Source: Parcubacteria group bacterium GW2011_GWC1_45_14 | GTDB taxonomy: Bacteria > Patescibacteriota > Minisyncoccia > Moranbacterales > GWC2-37-73 | NCBI GenBank assembly: GCA_001001345.1 | Contig: LCKI01000004.1 | Span: 1-46,983, forward strand | Direction of reading: 5' to 3' | Length of the DNA: 46,983 nt | Part shown: positions 38,688 through 45,251 of the stretch, piece after piece | How the letters are laid out: the number at the start of each line of letters is the position of its first letter | How positions within the stretch are numbered: the stretch's first letter is position 1 | Translations under genes and position numbers: made by a program | Notes under the pieces: generated by a model | The model's input: the letters and a program-made list of their open reading frames with translations, nothing else | Told to the model about the DNA's origin: nothing | Databases searched by the model: none

Positions 38688-39692
38688 CTAGCTCACTGAA
38701 TATATAGTTCCGCCCTCGGAAAATCCTTTGAGGTTTTCCGCCGTCGCGTTAAGGATCCTTTCCAAAGCTTCCTGCGAATAGAAAGCGATATGCGGAGTGA
38801 AGACGACGTTGTCCCTCTTGAGGATCTGCTCGTTGCGCACCAGTTCGCGGAGCTTGTCATTGTCCTCCTTATAGTAAAGCATCTGTTTTTCATCCAAAAG
38901 AAGTTCCTCACCTTCCAAAACGTCCAGGGCGGCGCCCCCGATATGTCCTTCATCCAACGCGTCGAAAAGAGCGTCCGTATCCACCGCTCCTCCGCGCGCC
39001 GTGTTGATCAAAAGCGCGCCTTTTTTCATCTTCTTTATATTTTCCTTGTTGATAAGATGATGCGTGTTCTTGTTATATGGAACATGAAGCGATACTATGT
39101 CGGAAGTTGAAAGCACTTCGTCCAGGGAAGCATATTCGAAATGCAAAACTTCGGAAAGGAAGTTGTCTGTCTGAACGTCATATGCTTTGACATGCATACC
39201 GAAACCTTTCGCCATGCGGATCACATGCAGGCCAATCTTTCCTGTTCCGATAACTCCGAGCGTCTTATCCTTAAGATCGAATCCCTTAAGTCCTTCGATG
39301 GAAAAATCCCCACTATTGGTGCGGAGGTATGATTTATGGACGTTACGCGAAAGCGCCAAAATAAGGGCGAAGGTATGTTCCGCCACCGTGTTTTCTCCGT
39401 AGTGCGGGACATTGGCCACCCCTATTCCCTTCTCCTTGCAAAACTCCACGTCGATATGGTCGAAACCGGTCGACTGGGTAGCGATGAATTTCAGCTTAGG
39501 CAGTTTCTCAATTATATCCTTTTTCACTTTGGAATAAATAAAGACCGAGATCGCTTCCGCGTCCTTGGCCTTTTCGACGTTTTCCTCGGAAAGCGGTTCC
39601 TCGAAAAATTCCACTTCATGTCCGGCAAGCTCGGCTTTCAAAAATTCCTGCTTCCACTTCTGCACTTCAAATATCGCTATTTTCATTTTCAT
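38688..39692 (-). CDS. D-isomer-specific 2-hydroxyacid dehydrogenase (D-lactate dehydrogenase-like)
   Basis: 334 aa. The NAD-binding motif is TLGVIGTGKIGLHVIRMAKGFGM (about residues 145-167). Catalytic residues lie in LINTARGGAVD (Arg), the Glu region DVLEGEELLL and FTPHIAFYSQEA (His). The N-terminal substrate-binding part has FIATQSTGFDHIDV and NVPHYGENTVAEHTFALIL. This pattern fits D-lactate dehydrogenases, giving NAD+ regeneration in a fermentative cell; related substrates are possible. A second ATG six bases downstream is usable. Confidence 0.92.
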   Translation of the reverse strand: MKMKIAIFEVQKWKQEFLKAELAGHEVEFFEEPLSEENVEKAKDAEAISVFIYSKVKKDIIEKLPKLKFIATQSTGFDHIDVEFCKEKGIGVANVPHYGENTVAEHTFALILALSRNVHKSYLRTNSGDFSIEGLKGFDLKDKTLGVIGTGKIGLHVIRMAKGFGMHVKAYDVQTDNFLSEVLHFEYASLDEVLSTSDIVSLHVPYNKNTHHLINKENIKKMKKGALLINTARGGAVDTDALFDALDEGHIGGAALDVLEGEELLLDEKQMLYYKEDNDKLRELVRNEQILKRDNVVFTPHIAFYSQEALERILNATAENLKGFSEGGTIYSVS

Positions 39693-39706
39693 TATTGTTT
39701 TTATTA

Positions 39707-40264
39707 TTAATGTCTTACAGGTGAAGACGTGCCAGCGGTCGGCCTCGTGCCTCCGAAAGAAGGAGAAATCCCCCCGATTTTGCTTCGCATTCCATGATCG
39801 CTTACCATCGGAATTCTAGCCGGGGAGTTTTGCGTTTGGCCTGAAGAGGTGGCATCGATCGAAGAGCGACTTCCTCTCCTGTCCATTATACCAGAAAGGC
39901 GCGAAGGAGTATTCATGCCCCCGACTCCCCGCTTGTCCGATCCCAGGGGCTGCGCTTGCTTTTTGGGAACTATGAATCTCTTTCCATGCTTTACGAACTC
40001 CTTTCCCATTTCCCTGACGGCCCTGGTCGTTATCTTGTCGTCACCGTTCACCAAGAATTCTCCGAGGGTTTTTTTCAGCGCCTTGTCCATATGCCTGGGA
40101 TCTTTGTTTCTTTTCAAAGCGTCATAAAAAGCCTGGCGCTGGGATTCGTGTTTCAGCGCCTTTTGGGCCGAGCCGAGTTCCATGACTTTTTTCATGGCCC
40201 CGCTATTTCTGGCTTTTGAAGCTTTGAAGTCACTGTTTTTGAAATGGATGTTTATCGATGACAT
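39707..40264 (-). CDS. Hypothetical protein with disordered C-terminus
   Basis: 185 aa, unrecognised. The first 110 residues are basic and helical (MKKVMELGSAQKALKHES; AFYDALKRNKDPRHMDKALKKTLGEFL; ITTRAVREMGKEFVKHGKRFIVP). The rest is a Ser/Gly/Pro/Arg-rich low-complexity tail (GMNTPSRLSG; RRGSRSSIDATSSGQTQ; TRPTAGTSSPVRH). No signal peptide is present. A nucleic-acid-binding or scaffold role is possible but is only a guess. Upstream lies a strong promoter with a leader ORF overlapping a terminator-like hairpin (40276-40364), so expression may be attenuated. Confidence 0.65.
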   Translation of the reverse strand: MSSINIHFKNSDFKASKARNSGAMKKVMELGSAQKALKHESQRQAFYDALKRNKDPRHMDKALKKTLGEFLVNGDDKITTRAVREMGKEFVKHGKRFIVPKKQAQPLGSDKRGVGGMNTPSRLSGIMDRRGSRSSIDATSSGQTQNSPARIPMVSDHGMRSKIGGISPSFGGTRPTAGTSSPVRH

Positions 40265-40275
40265 TTTGTTTTATT

Positions 40276-40329
40276 TTAGCCTTTAAAAAGCAAAAAGGCG
40301 GGGTTTTCACCCGCCTTTCTTATCCTCAT
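40276..40329 (-). CDS. Possible 17-aa leader peptide spanning a hairpin
   Basis: ATG at 40329 lies just where transcription from the promoter at 40336-40364 should begin, so it would be leaderless. It encodes MRIRKAGENPAFLLFKG and stops at 40276-40278. Its codons cover the hairpin at 40294-40318. The arrangement resembles a transcription-attenuation leader. I cannot show that it is translated. Confidence 0.35.
   Translation of the reverse strand: MRIRKAGENPAFLLFKG
40294..40318 (-). terminator. Terminator-like hairpin in the leader of 39707-40264
   Basis: Perfect 9-bp stem AAAGGCGGG / CCCGCCTTT with a T-rich tail on the minus strand. It sits between a promoter and the gene it should serve, so it is a candidate attenuator. 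Confidence 0.7.
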
Positions 40330-40335
40330 ATGTCC

Positions 40336-40364
40336 ATTATAGCACTTTTTTTGCCTTTTGTCCA
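40336..40364 (-). promoter_or_regulatory. Promoter upstream of the leader hairpin
   Basis: Minus-strand TGGACA, 17-bp spacer, TATAAT. Confidence 0.8.
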
Positions 40365-40382
40365 TCTTTTTCGCCCGACAAA

Positions 40383-40412
40383 AAACCCCCGCCGAGGCGA
40401 GGGTCTTTTTAT
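40383..40412 (-). terminator. Terminator of the RRM protein gene
   Basis: Minus-strand GACCC-CGC / GCG-GGGTTTTTT hairpin with one mismatch, 15 bp after the stop. Confidence 0.85.
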
Positions 40413-40426
40413 CGCAAAAGGATACC

Positions 40427-40720
40427 TTAGTATCTCCTGTCTCCACGATCGAAAGATTTTCTTGGTCTTTCTTCAAGTGGTCTAGCTTCGTTTACAGTAA
40501 GGGTTCTTCCTTCGTATTCTTTTCCATGGAACATGTCGATAGCCTTCTGGGCTTCGTCATCAGAGCTCATTTCCACAAATCCGAATCCTTTGGATCTTCC
40601 GCTCATTTTGTCAGTGATGATGTTCGCTGACTCAACTGCTCCGGCCTGAGAGAAAAGATCTTTCAAGGCGTCTTCAGTCGTGGCGTATGGAAGTCCTCCG
40701 ACGTATAGTTTCTTTGCCAT
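40427..40720 (-). CDS. RRM-domain RNA-binding protein
   Basis: 97 aa, a single RNA recognition motif. RNP2 is KLYVGGLPY (residues 4-12) and RNP1 is RSKGFGFVEM (about 42-51), with the usual fold spacing and a short Arg/Gly-rich tail (RPRKSFDRGDRRY). Such glycine-tailed RRM proteins in bacteria are often cold-induced RNA chaperones. The gene has a good promoter at 40831-40859 and a leader of about 100 nt, which would fit post-transcriptional or cold control. It has its own terminator. Confidence 0.95.
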   Translation of the reverse strand: MAKKLYVGGLPYATTEDALKDLFSQAGAVESANIITDKMSGRSKGFGFVEMSSDDEAQKAIDMFHGKEYEGRTLTVNEARPLEERPRKSFDRGDRRY

Positions 40721-40830
40721 TTTTTTCGTCTTATTGTTCTAATTAACTTTGTAAGGCGACCTCGCTTATTCGCCGCTCTTTCTCCCTACAAATGAAGGTG
40801 AAAACTAACGAAACACTTACAAGCACCTTC

Positions 40831-40859
40831 AGAATAGCATATCCCGGCCTCCGGGTCAA
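40831..40859 (-). promoter_or_regulatory. Promoter of the RRM protein gene
   Basis: Minus-strand TTGACC, 17-bp spacer, TATTCT. The untranslated leader is about 100 nt. Confidence 0.75.
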
Positions 40860-40863
40860 TTAC

Positions 40864-41361
40864 CTAGACGGCCTGGGGAGCTGCGCCCGAATCCATACCA
40901 GCGACCTCGCTTTTGTAGCGTTCCGTCACGCTTTTGAGATGATTTTCCGTGCTATACCTCAGGGCCAGCAGCAAAATCTCCAATTCCACGCTGTCACCCT
41001 TGAAAACGTCGAAAAATCTCTTCTCGATCATGGTCTGCTCAATCTTTACTGCGTTCTTCAGCGCATCGACCACGTTTATTTCCTTATTGGCTTCGAATAT
41101 TTGCAATTGGACGCTTTTGTAAAAATCTTCCAACATGTCTTTGTCAAAACGGTGTTCCCCGAACTGAACCGCTCCTTCTTCGACTTTCTTTTTCAGCGTC
41201 TTGACCCATCTGCCATGGCCCAATTCATCCTCGGTTAGCTCATCCCAAAACTTTTTCATGAACGTAAATTTCTCCCCGTAAAGGGCGTAGAGTTCGCTCA
41301 GCTTGTCCTCATTTTTGGCAAGCAGTTCCACGATGTAAAACTGGTACTCCTTTTCATTCAT
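40864..41361 (-). CDS. Helical hypothetical protein, possibly ferritin-like
   Basis: 165 aa, all-helical and acidic. EYQFYIVELLAKNEDKLSELYALYGEKF, then WDELTEDELGHGRWVKTLKKK and, near the end, ALRYSTENHLKSVTERY give two helices with Glu-x-x-His pairs, as seen in rubrerythrin/ferritin-like four-helix proteins. Only two such pairs are clear, so metal binding is uncertain. No TM is seen. A short disordered tail ends the protein. It lies just upstream of the RRM gene's promoter. Confidence 0.6.
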   Translation of the reverse strand: MNEKEYQFYIVELLAKNEDKLSELYALYGEKFTFMKKFWDELTEDELGHGRWVKTLKKKVEEGAVQFGEHRFDKDMLEDFYKSVQLQIFEANKEINVVDALKNAVKIEQTMIEKRFFDVFKGDSVELEILLLALRYSTENHLKSVTERYKSEVAGMDSGAAPQAV

Positions 41362-41451
41362 ATTTTTTATGAAAATAAATTACCCCTTACTTAGATTATA
41401 TTACTTCTGCGCCAAAAAGAAAGCGGTTTTTTCAGTCCCGCCCATTCCCCA

Positions 41452-41862
41452 TTAAGGACGCCAAAGCGTGATGATGATCACCATCGCGATCATCGCGATC
41501 AGATAATATATGACACTGAGAATATAGATCTCGACCCTCTTTTTTTCATACAGAACGCTGCTGATACTGGTGACGGCCACGAAGCCCAACCAGAGCCAGA
41601 AAGCGACTTCTATGGCATTAAGGAGCGACGTTACGCCGGAGAAACTGACGACCAGGGCCATGACATAAGCCATCACCAGGGCACCCAGGAAACTGAAAAA
41701 CATCGCTTTTGCGGCTCCTTTTTTCATGCCGGAAGAATCCCTAGGGTCGATTCCCATCAGCCTCATCCACATATTCCCGAACATCAACGGGGAATACCAA
41801 AGAGACCCGATAATCAGGTTCGCGAGCGCGGCGACCAGGATCGCCCAAAGATTAAGATCCAT
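41452..41862 (-). CDS. DUF1761-like membrane protein
   Basis: 136 aa with four TM helices. NLWAILVAALANLIIGSLWYSPLMFGNMWMRLMGI at the start, KKGAAKAMFFSFLGALVMAYVMALVVSF, EVAFWLWLGFVAVTSISSVLYEKKRVEIY and ILSVIYYLIAMIAMVIIITLW match the DUF1761 layout, including the conserved GxxWYSPxxFGxxWM region. Function is unknown. Apparently monocistronic. Confidence 0.85.
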   Translation of the reverse strand: MDLNLWAILVAALANLIIGSLWYSPLMFGNMWMRLMGIDPRDSSGMKKGAAKAMFFSFLGALVMAYVMALVVSFSGVTSLLNAIEVAFWLWLGFVAVTSISSVLYEKKRVEIYILSVIYYLIAMIAMVIIITLWRP

Positions 41863-41963
41863 AAGTCATTAATTAGAGAAGTTATATGACTTATTACACT
41901 GCGCGATAAGTTTTATTCAATGAAAGCAAGAAAGTGTTATCAAATTTCTAATTTCTAATTTCT

Positions 41964-42177
41964 AATTCACCTAATAAAATTTCAAATGACCAATGCCAAA
42001 TTATTCAGGAATCTAAATTCGGGCATCTCAATCACTTGTCATTCCCGTGAAAACGGGAATCCAGAGCGATGGCAAGGGTTCTGGATTCCGGATCAAGTCC
42101 GGGATGACGCATTAATACCCCCGTCGGCTTGCCGCGGGATAATTCATTTTAGTATTTTAAATTTTATTAGGTGAATT
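41964..42177. repeat. Outer inverted repeat (AATTCACCTAATAAAATTT)
   Basis: A perfect 19-bp inverted repeat, 41964-41982 with 42159-42177, encloses about 175 bp that include a second palindromic repeat. It could be a MITE-like element or a word-array palindrome of the kind at 5674-5798. Confidence 0.75.
42038..42108. repeat. Dispersed GTCATTCC...GGGATGAC repeat, copy 2
   Basis: Begins GTCATTCCCGTGAAAACGGG and ends GTCCGGGATGAC, two hairpins joined by GGCAAGGG. Its right half matches copy 1 at 570-621. Confidence 0.8.
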
Positions 42178-42182
42178 TTGAA

Positions 42183-43436
42183 TTATTTGCCGACTGCCGC
42201 ATTTTCCCCCGCGGTAAAGCCGGTGCTCCAACAAATTTGAAGATTATATCCTCCGGTCGGCCCTTCGATATCCAAAACCTCTCCGGCAAAAAAAAGATTG
42301 TCTATTTTTTTCGAACGCATGGTCTTGGAGTCGACTTCGCGCACAGACACTCCTCCGCTTGTGACCATCGCACGCTCGAATCCCAAGAGAGAATCGACTT
42401 CAATCTCCAAGCCTTTGGAAACTTTCACCAAAGCTTTGCGCTCTTCCCTGCTTATCCTGGAGGCGTGCTTTTCCGCGTCCAACTTGGTGATATGCAAAAG
42501 AAGTTCCCAGAGCTTGGGCGCATAAAAATCCCCCAATGAATTGGCCAACTTCTTAGCTGAGCTTCGAAATTCGTTCTGCAATACCTCGTCCAATTTCTCT
42601 ACCGAAAGTCCGGGTTTGATATCGACAAGGATTTTCACCTCGCCTTTTTCCAAAAGGTCCCCGACGCTCTTGCTGATATTGAGCACTACCGGGCCGCTGA
42701 TCCCGAAATGCGTGAAAATCATATCTCCGATTTGGGAAAACTTCTTTTTTCCGTCCAAATAAACATTAAGCTCCACTCCTCCCAGGCTTATACCCTGGGC
42801 TTTCTCCAGCCAAGAGTTATGCGCCTGGATCGGCACCAAAGCGGGAGAGGGAGATTTGACCGCATGCCCCACTTTTTGAGCCCAATCATATCCCTTGCCT
42901 GTCGAGCCTGTATGCGGATAGGATTTCCCGCCGGTCGCGATGACATAATTTCTCGCAGTAATTTCTCCTCTTTTCAATATTATTTTCGATATCATGTTTC
43001 CCTCAAATTCGATATCGACAACTTCATTTCCAAACAAAGTCGTCACCCCGTTATCATGAAGGTATCTATAGAGAACTTTGATGACATCGGCGGCCTTGTC
43101 GTTGGCCGGGAAAATCTTGCCCGTCTTTTCCGTCTTAAGTTTCAAACCTCGTTTCTCGAAAAAATCCACGATCCTTCGCACGCCGAAAGCGGACAAGGAG
43201 GAAAGAAGGAACTTGCCATTCTTGCCATATTTTTCGATAAGTTTTTGATCGTCAAATTCGGCCTGGGTGATGTTGCACCTGCCGTTTCCCGTCATCGCAA
43301 GCTTCCTGCCGATCTGCTCGTTCTTTTCGACCAGCGCCACGCGAGCTCCTTTTTCCGCGGCCCTTCCAGCAGCCATGACTCCGGCCGGTCCTCCGCCTAT
43401 CACGACGACATCGAATTGAAAATCCCTATGTTCCAT
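42183..43436 (-). CDS. FAD/NAD(P)-dependent oxidoreductase, HI0933/BaiN family
   Basis: About 417 aa from the ATG at 43436 (MEHRDFQFDVVVIGGGPAGV). The dinucleotide-binding motif VVIGGGPAGVMAAGRAAEKGARVALVEKN is at the start, followed by the family signature GRKLAMTGNGRCNIT. The middle contains VIATGGKSYPHTGSTGKGYDWAQKVGH, and the end has TSGGVSVREVDSKTM and LFFAGEVLDIEGPTGGYNLQICWSTGF. The physiological substrate of most members is unknown. No close operon partner is seen. Confidence 0.93.
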   Translation of the reverse strand: MEHRDFQFDVVVIGGGPAGVMAAGRAAEKGARVALVEKNEQIGRKLAMTGNGRCNITQAEFDDQKLIEKYGKNGKFLLSSLSAFGVRRIVDFFEKRGLKLKTEKTGKIFPANDKAADVIKVLYRYLHDNGVTTLFGNEVVDIEFEGNMISKIILKRGEITARNYVIATGGKSYPHTGSTGKGYDWAQKVGHAVKSPSPALVPIQAHNSWLEKAQGISLGGVELNVYLDGKKKFSQIGDMIFTHFGISGPVVLNISKSVGDLLEKGEVKILVDIKPGLSVEKLDEVLQNEFRSSAKKLANSLGDFYAPKLWELLLHITKLDAEKHASRISREERKALVKVSKGLEIEVDSLLGFERAMVTSGGVSVREVDSKTMRSKKIDNLFFAGEVLDIEGPTGGYNLQICWSTGFTAGENAAVGK

Positions 43437-43668
43437 AATGTCCAAAAAAAATTATCTTCTTACACGTCTAGGGATACTACACCAAAAAAGCATTGCTGTC
43501 CAAGACTTACGGCATTTCGCATTTTTAATCCGCACATTGCGCCGCGCGTTTCCGAATTTAAGATTTTTGGCGTTAAAAAGCTTCGTTGCGCAGCGTAGCG
43601 GAGCCAGAAGCTTTAGTCAAAAAGCGCAATAATTCGGACAGCGCAAGCACGTGCGGCGCTTCTTTTGT

Positions 43669-43694
43669 AACTTTTCTTGGCGCCAAGAAAAGTT
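43669..43694. repeat. Perfect 26-bp palindrome (CTTGGCGCCAAG core)
   Basis: AACTTTTCTTGGC followed by its exact reverse complement. Palindromes with this core are widespread in bacteria. No copy was seen elsewhere in the window. Confidence 0.8.
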
Positions 43695-43717
43695 AATTCA
43701 TGTTATTTATAATATAA

Positions 43718-43751
43718 AAGCTAAAATCCGTTCAAAAACGGATTTTAGCTT
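43718..43751 (-). terminator. Minus-strand terminator in the obg upstream gap
   Basis: Perfect 15-bp stem AAGCTAAAATCCGTT / AACGGATTTTAGCTT, 4-nt loop, with a TTTTATATT tail only on the minus strand. It implies a minus-strand transcript from the gap. Confidence 0.75.
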
Positions 43752-43793
43752 CACCCTTTAGCTAGTCCCCCTTCCGGCCCTCGCACCCATATT

Positions 43794-43856
43794 TTAAGCC
43801 CCCAGAATCTTCACCAGTACCAAGACAAAAGTCACTATCATAATTTTTGTCTTCAT
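43794..43856 (-). CDS. Possible 20-aa hydrophobic peptide
   Basis: MKTKIMIVTFVLVLVKILGA followed by TAA. It is a single predicted TM helix with a basic start. AAAGAG lies 3 nt before the ATG, which is close but usable, and a strong terminator follows 42 bp later. The unit resembles a small membrane-peptide gene, such as a type I toxin-like or regulatory peptide, but no homology is claimed. Confidence 0.4.
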   Translation of the reverse strand: MKTKIMIVTFVLVLVKILGA

Positions 43857-43979
43857 ACGCTCTTTGTTTTTAATTTTTTACATGCACAGTTAAATACACT
43901 AAGGAAAATGACTTTATTTCATTTTTTTACCCCAAACCCTTTACATAATAAAAAAAGTATGGCAAGATAAGGATTGCTA

Positions 43980-44125
43980 GGTGACATTGGTCATTAGCAG
44001 TAAGACGAGTCCTTAGTCATAAGCCATATGTTTTCAGAAATAGGTTGCAGGTCACCGTCATTTTATTACGTTAACCTATTACCTGTGACCAATGACTAGA
44101 CCTACGGCCGATGACCAATGTTACC
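43980..44125. repeat. Inverted word array upstream of obg
   Basis: GGTGACATTGGTCAT (43980-43994) pairs with ATGACCAATGTTACC (44111-44125), and the inner ATAGGTTGCAGGTCAC pairs with GTGACC...AACCTAT words. It ends 21 bp before the obg start. Confidence 0.6.
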
Positions 44126-44146
44126 AATGACTTGTATTTCAATATT

Positions 44147-45121
44147 ATGCTCATAGATGACGTAAAAGTTAGAATGACAGCCGGAAAGGGCGGCAAGGGA
44201 GCCGTCAATTTCAACAAGAATCTGATGGAATTGGGACCCACCGGAGGAAGCGGAGGGCATGGAGCCAGCATCTGGGCGGAGGGTATTTCCGATCTTGGAG
44301 CTTTAGGGCAATTCCGTTTCAAGAAAGAATTCCACGCCGAAGACGGACGCGACGGACGTGGACAATTCCGCGACGGTCCTGACGGAGAAGACCTGGTCCT
44401 TCGGATGCCGGTCGGAACAGTCATCCATAATCTGACCAGCGGACAGTCCCAAGAAATCACGAAGGTCGGGGAAAAAATCCTGGTCGCCAAAGGCGGTAAT
44501 GGAGGAAAAGGAAATTTCTTGTTCCGCAGCGCCAAGAACACTTCGCCTGAGCAATACCAAGAGGGCCTTGCTGGTGAAAGTTTCGACGTGCGATTGGAAC
44601 TCAAAATGATCGCCGACGTCGGCTTCGTGGGGCTCCCTAACGTCGGAAAATCCAGCCTGCTCAACGAACTTACCAATGCGCACAGCAAGGTAGCCAACTA
44701 CCGCTTCACGACGCTGGAGCCGAATTTGGGGACATACTACGGCCTCATTTTAGCTGACATCCCGGGACTCATCGAAGGGGCCTCTGAAGGAAAAGGCTTG
44801 GGCCACAAATTCCTCAAACATATTGAGAGAACCAAAGTTTTGTTCCATTTTCTCTCGACCGGATCGGAAGATTTGCTGGCGGATTATGAAACCATCCGAA
44901 AGGAACTCGGCGCGCACAATCCGGAACTGCTGGCAAAACCCGAGCACATCCTGATCAGCAAGACCGATATGGTCACCCCGGAAGAGCTCAAGGAAAAAAT
45001 CAAATCGCTCAAAAAACTGAAAAAGGAAATAACCCCTATCTCCATCCTGGACGAGGAGAGTATGGAGAAGGTGAAGAAAATTTTGAATAAAATCGGGGAT
45101 GAAAAAACGGCCACTAACTGA
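44147..45121 (+). CDS. obg: GTPase Obg/CgtA
   Basis: Essential ribosome-assembly and stress GTPase. From the ATG at 44147 (MLIDDVKVRMTAGKGGKG) it has about 324 aa. The Gly-rich Obg domain includes GGSGGHGASIWA, DGRDGRGQFRDGPDGEDLVLRMPVGTVI and AKGGNGGKGNFLFRS. The G domain has GFVGLPNVGKSSLLNELTNA, FTTLEPNLGTY, DIPGLIEGASEGKGLGHKFLKH and SKTDM (a variant of NKxD). No C-terminal OCT domain is visible. The track start at 44111 lies in the word-array repeat and is rejected. Convergent with the FN3 gene. Confidence 0.96.
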   Translation: MLIDDVKVRMTAGKGGKGAVNFNKNLMELGPTGGSGGHGASIWAEGISDLGALGQFRFKKEFHAEDGRDGRGQFRDGPDGEDLVLRMPVGTVIHNLTSGQSQEITKVGEKILVAKGGNGGKGNFLFRSAKNTSPEQYQEGLAGESFDVRLELKMIADVGFVGLPNVGKSSLLNELTNAHSKVANYRFTTLEPNLGTYYGLILADIPGLIEGASEGKGLGHKFLKHIERTKVLFHFLSTGSEDLLADYETIRKELGAHNPELLAKPEHILISKTDMVTPEELKEKIKSLKKLKKEITPISILDEESMEKVKKILNKIGDEKTATN

Positions 45122-45250
45122 TAAACACGGATTTCAAACGGATTCAGCACGGATCGCGGATAAAAGATTTCCATCAAAAAAACTCCCTTTCGGGAGTTTT
45201 TTTTACAATCCGTGATCAGTGAAGATCCGTCATCAATCCGTGACCATCCG
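45122..45250. repeat. Inverted CGGATT-word array around a terminator
   Basis: The left arm has repeated CACGGATT-like words and the right arm repeated AATCCGTG-like words, with the terminator at 45176-45204 between them. The layout is the same as at 5674-5798 but with a different word. It again fills a gap between convergent genes. Confidence 0.7.
45176..45204. terminator. Bidirectional terminator between obg and FN3 gene
   Basis: AAAACTCCC / GGGAGTTTT stem, 4-nt TTTC loop, A-run and T-run on the two sides. Confidence 0.92.
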
Positions 45251-45251
45251 T

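Larger units (their letters stand above)
41863..42182. other. Gap filled by nested repeats
   Basis: 320 bp without a gene. Three tandem TTTCTAA words (41944-41965) precede an inverted repeat (41964-41982 and 42159-42177). Inside it is a GTCATTCC-type repeat (42038-42108). Little unexplained sequence remains. Confidence 0.7.
43437..44146. other. Large structured intergenic region upstream of obg
   Basis: About 700 bp with no long gene. It contains an AAAGCTTC/GAAGCTTT inverted repeat (43583-43611 region), a perfect 26-bp palindrome (43669-43694), a strong minus-strand terminator (43718-43751), a possible 20-aa peptide gene (43794-43856) and an inverted TGACATTGGTCAT-word array (43980-44125). 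The stretch 43860-43975 is AT-rich and may hold a promoter. Confidence 0.65.

Noticed and set aside
42038-42108. CRISPR or tRNA-like structure
   Set aside because: It is a solitary palindromic GTCATTCC-type repeat with a relative at 570-621. It lacks tRNA motifs.
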